A DNA stretch of 64,000 nt from Sphingomonas sp. PAMC26645. GTDB taxonomy: Bacteria > Pseudomonadota > Alphaproteobacteria > Sphingomonadales > Sphingomonadaceae. Below, piece by piece: positions 9,113 to 17,359 of this stretch. The stretch's first letter is position 1; each line of letters begins with the position of its first letter. Made by a program: the position numbers and the translations under genes. The DNA lies in contig NZ_CP039249.1 of the NCBI RefSeq assembly GCF_004795835.1, positions 2,517,001 through 2,581,000 on the forward strand, written 5' to 3'. A model generated the notes under the pieces. It saw only the letters and a list, made by a program, of their open reading frames with translations. It searched no databases and had not been told where the DNA came from.

Positions 9113-11074
9113 TCAGGAGCGGCCTAACGCCTTGACGTCTTTGCCGGCAAGCATCGTCATGACCATGCTTGCCGGCATAGGATGTGCCAGCAGAAAACCC
9201 TGCACCGCATCGCAGCGGGTACGGCGCAACTGTTCGAGTTGCGCCTGCGTCTCGACCCCTTCGGCCACCGTATGCATACCCAGCTTGGCTGCCAGTTCGA
9301 TCACGGTCTGGACGATCGCAACCGATGCCGGGCTCTGCTCGAGGTCCGTGATGAACGATCGGTCGATCTTCAAAGTCTGGAAGGGAAACTTGGTCAGGTA
9401 GCTAAGTGAGGAATATCCCGTCCCGAAATCGTCTAGCGTGGTCCGGACATCAAGGCGGTTGATCGCGTCCAGCGCCGCCAGCGACGCATCAATATCCTCG
9501 AGAAGGACTGATTCTGTCACCTCCAGCTCAAGGCGGTCCGCTGCCAGGCCACTGGCGGCCAGCGCGCTCATGATGACGGTCGGCATGTTCGCCGATCGCA
9601 GCTGGATCGGTGACAAGTTGACGGCGACGGTCACGTCCTTAGGCCAGTCGCTGGCGGTCCGGCACGCTTCCCGAATCACCCAGTCACCGATCACGACGAT
9701 CAACCCATTCTCCTCGGCGATCGGTATGAACTCGGCGGGCGAAATCGCGCCGTAACGGCGGTTGGTCCAACGCAGCAGCGTCTCGCAGGACAATATGCGC
9801 TGTCCGGTCAGGTCGAAGATCGGCTGGAACATGAGATGGAACTCGCCGCGCTTCAGCGCGCCCTGCATCTCTGCGCCCAGATCGCGCGTCCGTTCGATCT
9901 TCTCGTCCATCAGCGGCTCATAGAACCGCATCTGGCCACGGCCGCTCTCCTTTGCGCGGTACAAAGCGAGATCGGCATTTTTCAACAACGTGTCCGCGTC
10001 GATGCCGTCGGATGGTGCGACCGCGATGCCAAGCGATGCCCCGACGCACAACGCGCGGCCGTCGTGATGGACTGGTTGCTCGACGAGCGCGATGATCCGC
10101 TCGCCCTTCGCGACGGCTTCTGTTTGCGAGACGACGTCGCAGATCACCGCGAACTCGTCGCCACCCAGCCGGGCTACGATCCCGGTTGCGCCGAATTCGG
10201 TGTCGAGCCGCTGTGCCACCCCTGCCAGCAGCGCATTGCCGGCCAAATGCCCGAACGAGTCGTTGATCTCCTTGAACCGGTCCAAATCAATCCAGAAAAT
10301 GGCGAGGCGTCGGTTGCCGTGACCTAAAGCCTGCAACCGCGACTCGAACTGTTCGCGGAACGCCGTCCGGTTGGCGACGCCGGTCAGGTCGTCGCGGCGG
10401 GCGACGGCAGCATGATGTTCGGCGAGCGCCGCCTTCTCGCGGGATACCAGCGTCGCCTTCAAGATGACGCCATAAGTCTGTAAGGTGATGTCCATCATCG
10501 CCACGACGAACAGGACGATCACCGCAGCCAGTGCCATCTTCAACGGCTGCATCGAAACGACCAGCCCCACGGTCAGGGGCAGCGAGGCGAAGCATAATTG
10601 GGACAGCGCTATCCAGGGCCGCCCGGCGTTGCGACCCGCAATCCCTGCAGCGTATCCGATCGTCGTCGTCACCGCGAGCAGCTGAAGAACGCCGTCGTCG
10701 CTATGGACAAGCGTCAAAAGCCCGAACGTGCCGAGCAGCGCCGAATACCCCAGTGCGCCCGACCGATAGATAAATTCCTGCCGTGCCGCCCAGCCGTTTT
10801 TCGATGATCTTGTCCGAGCAGCCCGACCCGGTCGCTTCAGCGCATCGATCATTCGTATTCCCGCAACCAGCGCGATCGCCAAGGCGCAGACGACCAGCCA
10901 ATGATTGCCACTGACGTAGGCGACGATGCCCGTAATACCGCTGCTGGTAATCGCGCCGATGATCAGCGATTGAGGGGATGCGTATAGCGACTCCAACAGG
11001 GTGGCACGAACCGACGCGGCGATCGCCTGGTCAGAATGCCGTAGCTGTCTGAGACGAGAGATTAAGCCACTCAT
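9113..11074 (-). CDS. Membrane GGDEF-EAL cyclic-di-GMP protein
   Basis: The 653-residue product has an N-terminal region with about five or six membrane helices (roughly residues 35-200), then a GGDEF domain (DDLTGVANRTAFREQF; RLGGDEFAV with GGDEF at 304-308) and an EAL domain. In the EAL domain the signature reads ETLLRW at 421-426 and DDFGTGYSS (538-546) and AEGVET are intact. The Ala-to-Thr change in EAL is common in active enzymes, so both synthesis and hydrolysis of c-di-GMP are possible. There is no PAS or RpfR-type FI domain, so it is not a classical RpfR, although it sits tail to tail with the rpfF-like gene. The membrane region may sense a hydrophobic ligand; that is speculation. Confidence 0.9.
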   Translation of the reverse strand: MSGLISRLRQLRHSDQAIAASVRATLLESLYASPQSLIIGAITSSGITGIVAYVSGNHWLVVCALAIALVAGIRMIDALKRPGRAARTRSSKNGWAARQEFIYRSGALGYSALLGTFGLLTLVHSDDGVLQLLAVTTTIGYAAGIAGRNAGRPWIALSQLCFASLPLTVGLVVSMQPLKMALAAVIVLFVVAMMDITLQTYGVILKATLVSREKAALAEHHAAVARRDDLTGVANRTAFREQFESRLQALGHGNRRLAIFWIDLDRFKEINDSFGHLAGNALLAGVAQRLDTEFGATGIVARLGGDEFAVICDVVSQTEAVAKGERIIALVEQPVHHDGRALCVGASLGIAVAPSDGIDADTLLKNADLALYRAKESGRGQMRFYEPLMDEKIERTRDLGAEMQGALKRGEFHLMFQPIFDLTGQRILSCETLLRWTNRRYGAISPAEFIPIAEENGLIVVIGDWVIREACRTASDWPKDVTVAVNLSPIQLRSANMPTVIMSALAASGLAADRLELEVTESVLLEDIDASLAALDAINRLDVRTTLDDFGTGYSSLSYLTKFPFQTLKIDRSFITDLEQSPASVAIVQTVIELAAKLGMHTVAEGVETQAQLEQLRRTRCDAVQGFLLAHPMPASMVMTMLAGKDVKALGRS

Positions 11075-11327
11075 TCAATCGTCCATGGACGTCGAAGATT
11101 TAAAAGAAACGAATGAAGCGAGATTTGCCACCGTTCAGTACGTGAGTCAGGAATGTCGAAGACACCGTGATGGAGCCCCTGCGCGTCCGCAGAACACGCG
11201 TGGTCAAGCGGATCGTTAGTGCGCTCCGCATATGCGTCAGACCGATAAGCCAATGGCGACAAGAGTCACCGACCCCGAGTGAAGTCGAACGACCGGTTCG
11301 GACAGCGACCCTTGACGCCCAACCGCA

Positions 11328-11912
11328 TCAGATCAGCCCCTCATGCTGCATCGCCGTCTGGACGGCCGAGCGCGCTTTCATCCGTTCCCGGAATGCTTCC
11401 AGTGGCGCCGGCACGTCGATCTGGTTCTTCGCCGCCCACAACAGCATCACGAACAGGTAGCAGTCCGCCACGCTGACGGCGTCCCCGAACAGATAGTCGC
11501 CCTCCATAGTATTGGCGAGATAGCCCATCCGCTTGACGATCGTCTCGCTGGCCTTGGCCTTCTCCTCATCGCTCCCGCCGGAGAAGAACGGCTTGAAGCT
11601 CTTGTGGATCTCGGTCGAGATGAAGGCGAGCGCCATGAGCAGGTGCGTGTGCCCCATCGCTCCGCTTGGTTTCAGCGCACTGTCCTGATGCGCAATCCAG
11701 TCGAGGATGGCTATGTTCTCCGTCAGCGTCTCGCCCGAGTCCAGGGTCAGGGCGGGGACGTATCCCTTCGGGTTGATCGTCGTATAGTCGGTGCCGCTCT
11801 CGGTCCGCTTGGCCTTGAGATCGACCTTCTCGTGTTCGAACGAAAGCCCGGCTTCGTGCAGCGCGATGTGATCTGCGAGGCTACAAGCGCCGGGGGAATA
11901 ATAGAGCTTCAT
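11328..11912 (-). CDS. Glutathione S-transferase, beta class-like
   Basis: A 194-residue GST. It starts MKLYYSPGACSLADHIAL with Cys10, the residue that replaces Tyr/Ser in bacterial beta-class GSTs. The thioredoxin-fold half ends with NPKGYVPALTLDSG and ETLTENIAILDWI, the glutathione-binding cis-Pro and Glu-Asn region. The helical domain carries the usual SVADCYLFVML. The start is at 11912; the open frame upstream is antisense to the SirB1-like gene. The 253-base gap to the GGDEF-EAL gene shows no clear element beyond a short hairpin near 11288-11302. It may conjugate glutathione to electrophiles or bind xenobiotics; no partner gene is evident. Confidence 0.88.
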   Translation of the reverse strand: MKLYYSPGACSLADHIALHEAGLSFEHEKVDLKAKRTESGTDYTTINPKGYVPALTLDSGETLTENIAILDWIAHQDSALKPSGAMGHTHLLMALAFISTEIHKSFKPFFSGGSDEEKAKASETIVKRMGYLANTMEGDYLFGDAVSVADCYLFVMLLWAAKNQIDVPAPLEAFRERMKARSAVQTAMQHEGLI

Positions 11913-12020
11913 CGATGGTCTCCGCGTTGATCCTCCTGAACGCGCAAGCGCGGCAATAGCTGCGACCGCCACCCCGACCGCCGCTATTGCAGCATCGCTA
12001 CGCGCACCCATCTCCGGTCG

Positions 12021-12824
12021 ATGAACGACAATTTGATCCGCCTCGGTCTCCTCGACGAGGACGACATCATTCTCGATGAGGCCGCGCTTTCGCTGGCGCT
12101 GCTCGATCATCCAGACACCGACCCGATACCCTATCGCGCTCTGATCGACGCCGTGGCGACACGTCTCGAGGCGGTCGGCCGAGGCGCCGGTACCGCTGAA
12201 GAGCGCGCCGATGTCCTGTCGGAAGTGCTGGGCGAGGAGTTCGGCTTCGTCGGCGACCGCGAGACCTATGACGACCCCGCCAATGCCGACCTGATCCGTG
12301 TGATCGACCGGCGCCGCGGCTTGCCGGTAAGCCTGTCCATTCTCTACGTGGGTGCGGCACGCCGGATCGGATGGGCGGCCGACGCGCTCGATGTTCCCGG
12401 GCACGTACTGGTGATGGTCGGGGCCGAAGCGGCACCCGTGATCGTCGATCCGTTTCGCGGCGGGATGCGAGTCGACCGCGAGGCGCTGGCCGCTTTGGTG
12501 CTGGCGTCCAACACTGGACCTGCCGAAGCCGTGTCCCACATCGCGACGATGCCAAATCGCGCGATCTTGGTGCGGCTGTTGCTGAACCAGGCGACGCGCG
12601 CCGAGCAGGCGGGGCATGGCCGACGCGCGCTGGAACTCTATACGCGAATGACTTTGATGGCGCCTGCCTACGGGCACGCGTGGTGGGAGCGCGCGCGCCT
12701 GGAACTGGTCGACGGCGACGTGACGGCCGCGCGTGGCAGCCTGAGCGCGATGTTGGAGATCACGCGCGATCCCGATTTGCGACGGCGCGTGACGGATACG
12801 CTGGGGTCTCTGCCTCCAACCTAG
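12021..12824 (+). CDS. SirB1/transglutaminase-like family protein
   Basis: The 267-residue product matches the SirB1 (YchA-like) family. It has an N-terminal transglutaminase-like region with the typical RRGLPVSLSILYVGAARRIG and PGHVLVMVG, followed by a TPR-like helical tail (about residues 180-265, HGRRALELYTRMTLMAP). The conserved Cys of active transglutaminases is not obvious, as in other family members, and the function is not established. It starts 109 bases from the divergent GST gene and ends 82 bases before the glycosyltransferase cluster. I see no functional link to either side. Confidence 0.8.
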   Translation: MNDNLIRLGLLDEDDIILDEAALSLALLDHPDTDPIPYRALIDAVATRLEAVGRGAGTAEERADVLSEVLGEEFGFVGDRETYDDPANADLIRVIDRRRGLPVSLSILYVGAARRIGWAADALDVPGHVLVMVGAEAAPVIVDPFRGGMRVDREALAALVLASNTGPAEAVSHIATMPNRAILVRLLLNQATRAEQAGHGRRALELYTRMTLMAPAYGHAWWERARLELVDGDVTAARGSLSAMLEITRDPDLRRRVTDTLGSLPPT

Positions 12825-12906
12825 CTCTCCTCTTTCGTGTCGGGGCACGGGGTCCCGCCCTAACAAAGCTTGGCGTCGGCGCGCTGTCGGCGCTAACCGC
12901 GCGGGA

Positions 12907-13989
12907 ATGGCCGCGCTGTCGATCCTTATCGTCCTCCATGATTTCGCGCTGGGGGGCACCGAACGCGTTGCCGTGCGGCTCGCTGAAGCGTGGGCGAAGC
13001 GGGGTGCCGCGGTCACGATCTTTGCCGGTTCGGACGCCGGGCCGCTTCGGGCGTTGGCCGGCGAAGCGGTCGAGATCGTCGTTGCCGAGCCTTCGATCAC
13101 ACGTAGATCGGGCTCACGCAGGCGGTTGGCGCAGGCCGCGCGCGCGTTCGTCGAGCAGCGACGGTTCGACGGCGTCTTCATTCCCGGTAATTTCCATTGG
13201 CCGGTCGCCGCCGCGCTGGCTGGATCGGGCATACCCGTGGTCGCGCAGGTCAGCGCAGCGCTCGACAAGCCGCAGCGCGGTCGGCTGCGGCAATGGGCGT
13301 TCGAGGTTCGGATGCGATACCTTCTTCGCGGGGTGCAAGCCGTGGTCGCGCTGTCGGACGTCGCGCGCGATCAGGCCGACCGGATCCTGCGCCGTCCCGT
13401 GACGACGACGATCGCGTTGCCCGCACTGAGCGAAGACGCCTCGCCGCCATTGCCGATCCCCGAAACGAAGCCGCCGGTCATACTCGCCGCGGGGCGACTG
13501 GTCCCCGAAAAGGGGTTCGCGCGATTGATCGAGGCCTTTGCAAAACTGCGGGACGTCAAGGCGCGACTTGTCATCGTCGGGGACGGCCCGGAGGCGGATG
13601 CGTTACGTCGGCAGAGCGAGACGCTGGGTCTGGCCGATCGGGTAGAGCTTGTCGGGTATGTCACGGACATCCGGCCGTGGCTCGATACCGCGCGGCTGTT
13701 TGTGCTGGCGTCGGATTTTGAAGGCTATCCGGCGGTCCTGGTCGAAGCTCTTGCAGCGGGGCGGCCGGTGGTCGCGACCGACTGTACCCCGGCGACCCGT
13801 CTGCTCGATGCGTCGGGCGCGGGCATGGTCGTGCCTCTGGGCGACAGCGAGGCGTTGGCGTGCGCGATCGCGGCAATGCTCGCGCAATCTCCGCCCGATC
13901 CGGAAGCACTGGCGGCGTTGGTCGCACATCATCGGATAGGTGCGGTCGCGGCCGAGTATCTCGAACTGTTTGCGGGGTTGCGCGCGTGA
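12907..13989 (+). CDS. Glycosyltransferase family 4, first of glycan cluster
   Basis: The 360-residue GT-B enzyme starts with VLHDFALGGTERVAVRLAEA, the acceptor-side glycine loop of GT4 enzymes. The donor half shows LAAGRLVPEKGFARLIEAF, VIVGDGPEADALRR and the EX7E motif in EGYPAVLVEALAAG. The start at 12907 places the first beta strand right after the initiator. Its stop overlaps the next GT gene by four bases (GTGA at 13986-13989). It is the first of five genes (12.9-18.7 kb), on both strands, for an envelope polysaccharide or glycolipid. Sugar specificity cannot be read from sequence. Confidence 0.9.
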   Translation: MAALSILIVLHDFALGGTERVAVRLAEAWAKRGAAVTIFAGSDAGPLRALAGEAVEIVVAEPSITRRSGSRRRLAQAARAFVEQRRFDGVFIPGNFHWPVAAALAGSGIPVVAQVSAALDKPQRGRLRQWAFEVRMRYLLRGVQAVVALSDVARDQADRILRRPVTTTIALPALSEDASPPLPIPETKPPVILAAGRLVPEKGFARLIEAFAKLRDVKARLVIVGDGPEADALRRQSETLGLADRVELVGYVTDIRPWLDTARLFVLASDFEGYPAVLVEALAAGRPVVATDCTPATRLLDASGAGMVVPLGDSEALACAIAAMLAQSPPDPEALAALVAHHRIGAVAAEYLELFAGLRA

Positions 13990-15068
13990 CCGATCGCCCG
14001 ATGCGGATCGCCTATGTGATCAACTCGGTCGAGGGCGGCGGGGCTGCTTCCCCCGTGCCCGCGGTGCTCGACGTGTTGCGCGACGGCCGTGCGGAGGTGG
14101 CGGTTTTCGCGCTGACCGCACGCGATCGTCGCGGCGAGACGGCGATGCGCGCCGCCGGGCTCGACGTGCATGTGCGCGACGGCGGCGAGACCGATCACGC
14201 CGCCGCACTCCGCTGGCTCGACACGACTCTCAAGGACTGGGCGCCGACGCATCTCTGGACCTCGCTCACCCGTGCGACCCTGCTCGGCCAGATCGTCGGC
14301 GTCCGGCGGGGATGGCCTGTGGTCAGTTGGCAGCACGCCGCCTTCCTCAAGCCGGCCAACCGCATTTTACTACGCGCGATGCAGCGCCTGTCGCGGCTGT
14401 GGGTCGGCGACTCCACCGCAGTGACGCGACTGACCGCGGAACGTCTGCACGTTCCCCCCGAGCGTCTAGTCCAATGGTCGATCTTCCGCGCGGATCCCGA
14501 AGCGCTTCAAGCGACGCCGTGGCGGCCGGGCCAGCCCATTCGGATCGGTAGCCTGGGCCGTCTGCACCGCGTGAAGGGCTACGACGTACTGGTCGAAGCG
14601 CTGGCGCTGCTCGATACGTCGACATCGTACGAGATGGTGATCGCGGGGGACGGCGCAGAACGGGACGCTCTCAAAGCTCGCGCGAACGCTCTCGGCATAA
14701 AGACGCTGCGGTTCGCGGGCTATGCGGCTGACCCCGCGGCATTCCTGGCAAGCTGCCATCTCTACGTGCAGCCATCGCGCTCCGAAGGCCTTTGCGTGGC
14801 AGCGCACGAGGCGATGCAGGCGGGGCTGCCTGTGATCGCTTCGGCGGTCGGCGAACTCCCCGGTAGCATCGTCGACGGCGAGACCGGCTTCACCGTCCCC
14901 CCGGGCGATCCGGTTGCACTCGCCGCCGCGATGTCGCGCGCGCTCGCCAAGCCGGCGCAACTGGGAGCGATGGGGCAGGCGGGTCGCGAGCGCGTTCTCG
15001 CGACATTCGGGCCGGACCGGTTCGCCGCGACCGGTATTGCTATCCTCGAACGGATTCGCGCCTTCTAG
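13986..15068 (+). CDS. Glycosyltransferase family 4, second of glycan cluster
   Basis: A GT-B glycosyltransferase of 360 residues starting at a GTG that overlaps the previous stop (GTGA), so the pair is translationally coupled. It shows MRIAYVINSVEGGGAASPVP at the acceptor side and GSLGRLHRVKGYDVLVEAL, VIAGDGAERDALKA and the EX7E motif in EGLCVAAHEAMQAGLPV at the donor side. The last 29 bases overlap the end of the opposite-strand propeller gene. It probably adds the next sugar after the upstream transferase; acceptor and donor are unknown. Confidence 0.9.
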   Translation: MTDRPMRIAYVINSVEGGGAASPVPAVLDVLRDGRAEVAVFALTARDRRGETAMRAAGLDVHVRDGGETDHAAALRWLDTTLKDWAPTHLWTSLTRATLLGQIVGVRRGWPVVSWQHAAFLKPANRILLRAMQRLSRLWVGDSTAVTRLTAERLHVPPERLVQWSIFRADPEALQATPWRPGQPIRIGSLGRLHRVKGYDVLVEALALLDTSTSYEMVIAGDGAERDALKARANALGIKTLRFAGYAADPAAFLASCHLYVQPSRSEGLCVAAHEAMQAGLPVIASAVGELPGSIVDGETGFTVPPGDPVALAAAMSRALAKPAQLGAMGQAGRERVLATFGPDRFAATGIAILERIRAF

Positions 15069-15960
15069 GACGCAATTTTTTGATCTCTCGGACCGCTTCG
15101 ATAGAGAGACCATGCAACGACAATTCGGTACGTTTCATATCCACCAGCGTCACCGGCCCCGCCGCCGACAGCGTGTGAAACCCTTCGACGAACGGCGCGG
15201 AAGAGGCCGGCGGGACCATCGCGTCGCCCACCTCGGCCTCGAACCGTTCGGTGGTCAAAACGGTCATCGTCAGCGGCCGAATCGCGCCACCGTAGGTCCG
15301 GCTGCAATCCTGCACCGGCAGCACGATCCGGCCATCAATCACCAGCGGCATCCCGCCCGGTCGCGCGCTGGCGACATCGACCCGCACAGGGTTCATCGGA
15401 TGCGGCGTCCACGGTCCCGCCAGCCGGTCCGCATAGGCGACGTGCAGCGCGCTCATCTTGTCCGGCTCGCGGTCGGCCGAGGTGTAGAACAACCACCACC
15501 GCCCGTCGTGAAACACCGGCGTCGCGTCGACCGCGACGTGATCGAGTTCGATCACGTGCGCGGGCTCCCACCGGGTCGGGAAGTCCACCGCACGATACAG
15601 CCTCAGCCGGTTCGAACGATGCGCCTCGGGCAGCATCCACGTCTCGCCCTCCGCCTCGAACACTAGCGGATAGGAAAGGTGCCAGGGCTCGTTCAGCACC
15701 GGCTGACGGTCGACCAGGCGGAAGTCGGCGTCATAGACCAGCACTTCGATCGCGCCGATCCGGACTCGGTAGTCATAGGTCTCGACGAACACGTACAGCC
15801 GCCCGTCGCGCCACAGCCCGAACGGGTCGGCGAGAAACTGGAAGCTGCCCATCGGCGGCAGCCACATCAGGGGGAACCCCTCGATCGAGCCGCGCGCGAC
15901 GATCGCCTCGGCAGTCGCCATCACGATCGCGGGGCGCCAGATATCCTTGCGTAGAGCCAC
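15040..15960 (-). CDS. GIPT1-N-like beta-propeller protein of glycan synthesis
   Basis: The 306-residue protein has repeated short motifs of a five-bladed, GH43-like propeller: GSFQFLADPFGLWRDGRLYV, WHLSYPLVFEAEGETWMLPE, DATPVFHDGRWWLFYTSAD. This is the pattern of the N-terminal domain of glucosamine inositolphosphorylceramide transferase 1 and related bacterial proteins in polysaccharide clusters. It lacks an obvious glycosidase catalytic triad. Sphingomonads build their outer leaflet from glycosphingolipids, so a link to glycosphingolipid or capsule assembly is attractive, but that is inference. It is convergent with the two GT4 genes and 64 bases downstream of nothing but its neighbour at 16025, whose orientation it shares. 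Confidence 0.7.
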   Translation of the reverse strand: MALRKDIWRPAIVMATAEAIVARGSIEGFPLMWLPPMGSFQFLADPFGLWRDGRLYVFVETYDYRVRIGAIEVLVYDADFRLVDRQPVLNEPWHLSYPLVFEAEGETWMLPEAHRSNRLRLYRAVDFPTRWEPAHVIELDHVAVDATPVFHDGRWWLFYTSADREPDKMSALHVAYADRLAGPWTPHPMNPVRVDVASARPGGMPLVIDGRIVLPVQDCSRTYGGAIRPLTMTVLTTERFEAEVGDAMVPPASSAPFVEGFHTLSAAGPVTLVDMKRTELSLHGLSIEAVREIKKLRPRRRESVRG

Positions 15961-16024
15961 GGTGGTCGATCGATCCCAAACGCCGCGTCCGACAGGGGCG
16001 CCGCGCGGGCCTTCTCGCGGCTGA

Positions 16025-17248
16025 TCAGGCTACGCGCAACCCCTGCGTTCCGGTGACCGTTTCGAGTTCGCGCTCGGGTAGCACTGTCGGGACGGTATCG
16101 CCGAGCACGCTCATCACCGCCCGCGCCGCACGGACCGCGGAGCGCTCCGCGGTCAGTTCGAAGCTGCGCTGAAACAGCGCGCGCTGCACGGGACGATAGC
16201 GATCATGCTGCGCCACCGCGCGGTCGAGCGCGGCGCCGAGGTCCTCGGTACTGGTGACGACTTCGCCCGCCTGCCAGTGCGCATAGTTCGCATCGCCGTC
16301 CCACGCCGTCGCATGCGCATCGAGGAACAGGCACGGGCGCGGCGTGTGGAGGAACTCGTACACCTGGCTGCTCACGTCGCCGAAATAGATGTCCGCCGCC
16401 GCGGTATAGGTCATGTCGGTCGATGCGGCCGATCCGAGATCGACATGGATGTTCGGCGCATCGAGGAAACGCTGCTCGATCACGCCCGCGCGGTCGATCC
16501 GGAACTTGTCGATCGTCAGCACGAACTTGCGGTGGAACAGCATGACGTGCGGCGCGAAGATCAGATTATAGCGGTCGTCGTGCAGGAAATGCTCGAGCAC
16601 CGCGCGGCCCTGCGCATACCAAGACGACAGATGCGGCGACGGGTGCGGGTTGTAGAGCACGGTCGGCTTGCCGTTAGCCTGGAACGGCAGGCGCGGCGCG
16701 GGCTCCGGCATCAGGTCGAACTTGGGATAGCCGATCAGGCTCATCCGGTTGAACGGCACGCCGGCCTCGCGGTGCAGGCGCTGGCGGATCTTGCTACCCG
16801 ACACGAGGACGTGATCGAACGTCGCGCTGTGCTTGTTGAAGCCGATCGCCCGGTCGCCCGCACCGTGGCGCGTATGGATGATCTTGAGATCGTCGAGGCC
16901 ATAGCGCGTCTTGAGCAGCAGCGACGTCTTCTCGGCGACCACCAGCGCGTCGAGCGACCGGAAGAAATCGAGATTGTCGCGGTAGATACCGATCTTGGTC
17001 ACCGGCAGCGCCCATTCGAGCGAGCTCGCCAGCGCGCGCGTCGATGCGCGACGCAGGCCCAGTTCGACCAAGGGAACGGTGACGCCGAGCCGCGCGCACA
17101 GGCGCCGCACTTCGTCGGTTAGCCGTGCGTTGGTGGTCGCGACGACGATCTCCGCATCGGGATAGCCCTCCGCCATCGCCAGGGCAGTCGGGAGAGCGTG
17201 CGCGACCTGATGAACCTGGTCGTGATTGAACAGAAAACCGATCTTCAT
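16025..17248 (-). CDS. CDP-glycerol glycerophosphotransferase-like GT-B enzyme
   Basis: ATG at 17248 gives 407 residues. The N terminus reads MKIGFLFNHDQVHQVAHALP. The middle has HTRHGAGDRAIGFNKH and VLVSGSKIRQRL. The C-terminal half has PTVLYNPHPSPHLSSWY and YFGDVSSQVYEFLHTPRPC, in the place of the TagB/TagF donor-site signature. This is the CDP-glycerol glycerophosphotransferase-like superfamily, which in Gram-negatives often makes capsule or glycolipid phosphodiesters. The frame continues far upstream but only opposite the flippase gene, so the start at 17248 is preferred. It is divergent from the flippase, with a 111-base shared promoter region. Donor and acceptor are unknown. Confidence 0.75.
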   Translation of the reverse strand: MKIGFLFNHDQVHQVAHALPTALAMAEGYPDAEIVVATTNARLTDEVRRLCARLGVTVPLVELGLRRASTRALASSLEWALPVTKIGIYRDNLDFFRSLDALVVAEKTSLLLKTRYGLDDLKIIHTRHGAGDRAIGFNKHSATFDHVLVSGSKIRQRLHREAGVPFNRMSLIGYPKFDLMPEPAPRLPFQANGKPTVLYNPHPSPHLSSWYAQGRAVLEHFLHDDRYNLIFAPHVMLFHRKFVLTIDKFRIDRAGVIEQRFLDAPNIHVDLGSAASTDMTYTAAADIYFGDVSSQVYEFLHTPRPCLFLDAHATAWDGDANYAHWQAGEVVTSTEDLGAALDRAVAQHDRYRPVQRALFQRSFELTAERSAVRAARAVMSVLGDTVPTVLPERELETVTGTQGLRVA

Positions 17249-17359
17249 GGCCGGTAGACGTTCCCGGCGCCGGGCATCCTCACTAAATATTTTGTCATCT
17301 GGCCGATCACGCGGAACTTTCCGTTCGTCGGCGCAACGCTCCGCGTCTAAGCGCTCGCG

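Noticed and set aside
9109..9122. Hairpin CCGCT-CAGG-AGCGG as a terminator between rpfF and the GGDEF-EAL gene
   Set aside because: Only five base pairs and no U run on either strand; chance occurrence is likely in GC-rich DNA.
9113..11074. Identification of the GGDEF-EAL protein as RpfR
   Set aside because: It has membrane helices instead of the N-terminal FI and PAS domains that define RpfR, despite lying next to an rpfF-like gene.
11913..13268. N-terminal extension of the GST frame to 646 residues
   Set aside because: It is antisense to the SirB1-like and GT4 genes and has shadow-type composition; the GST start at 11912 fits the family.
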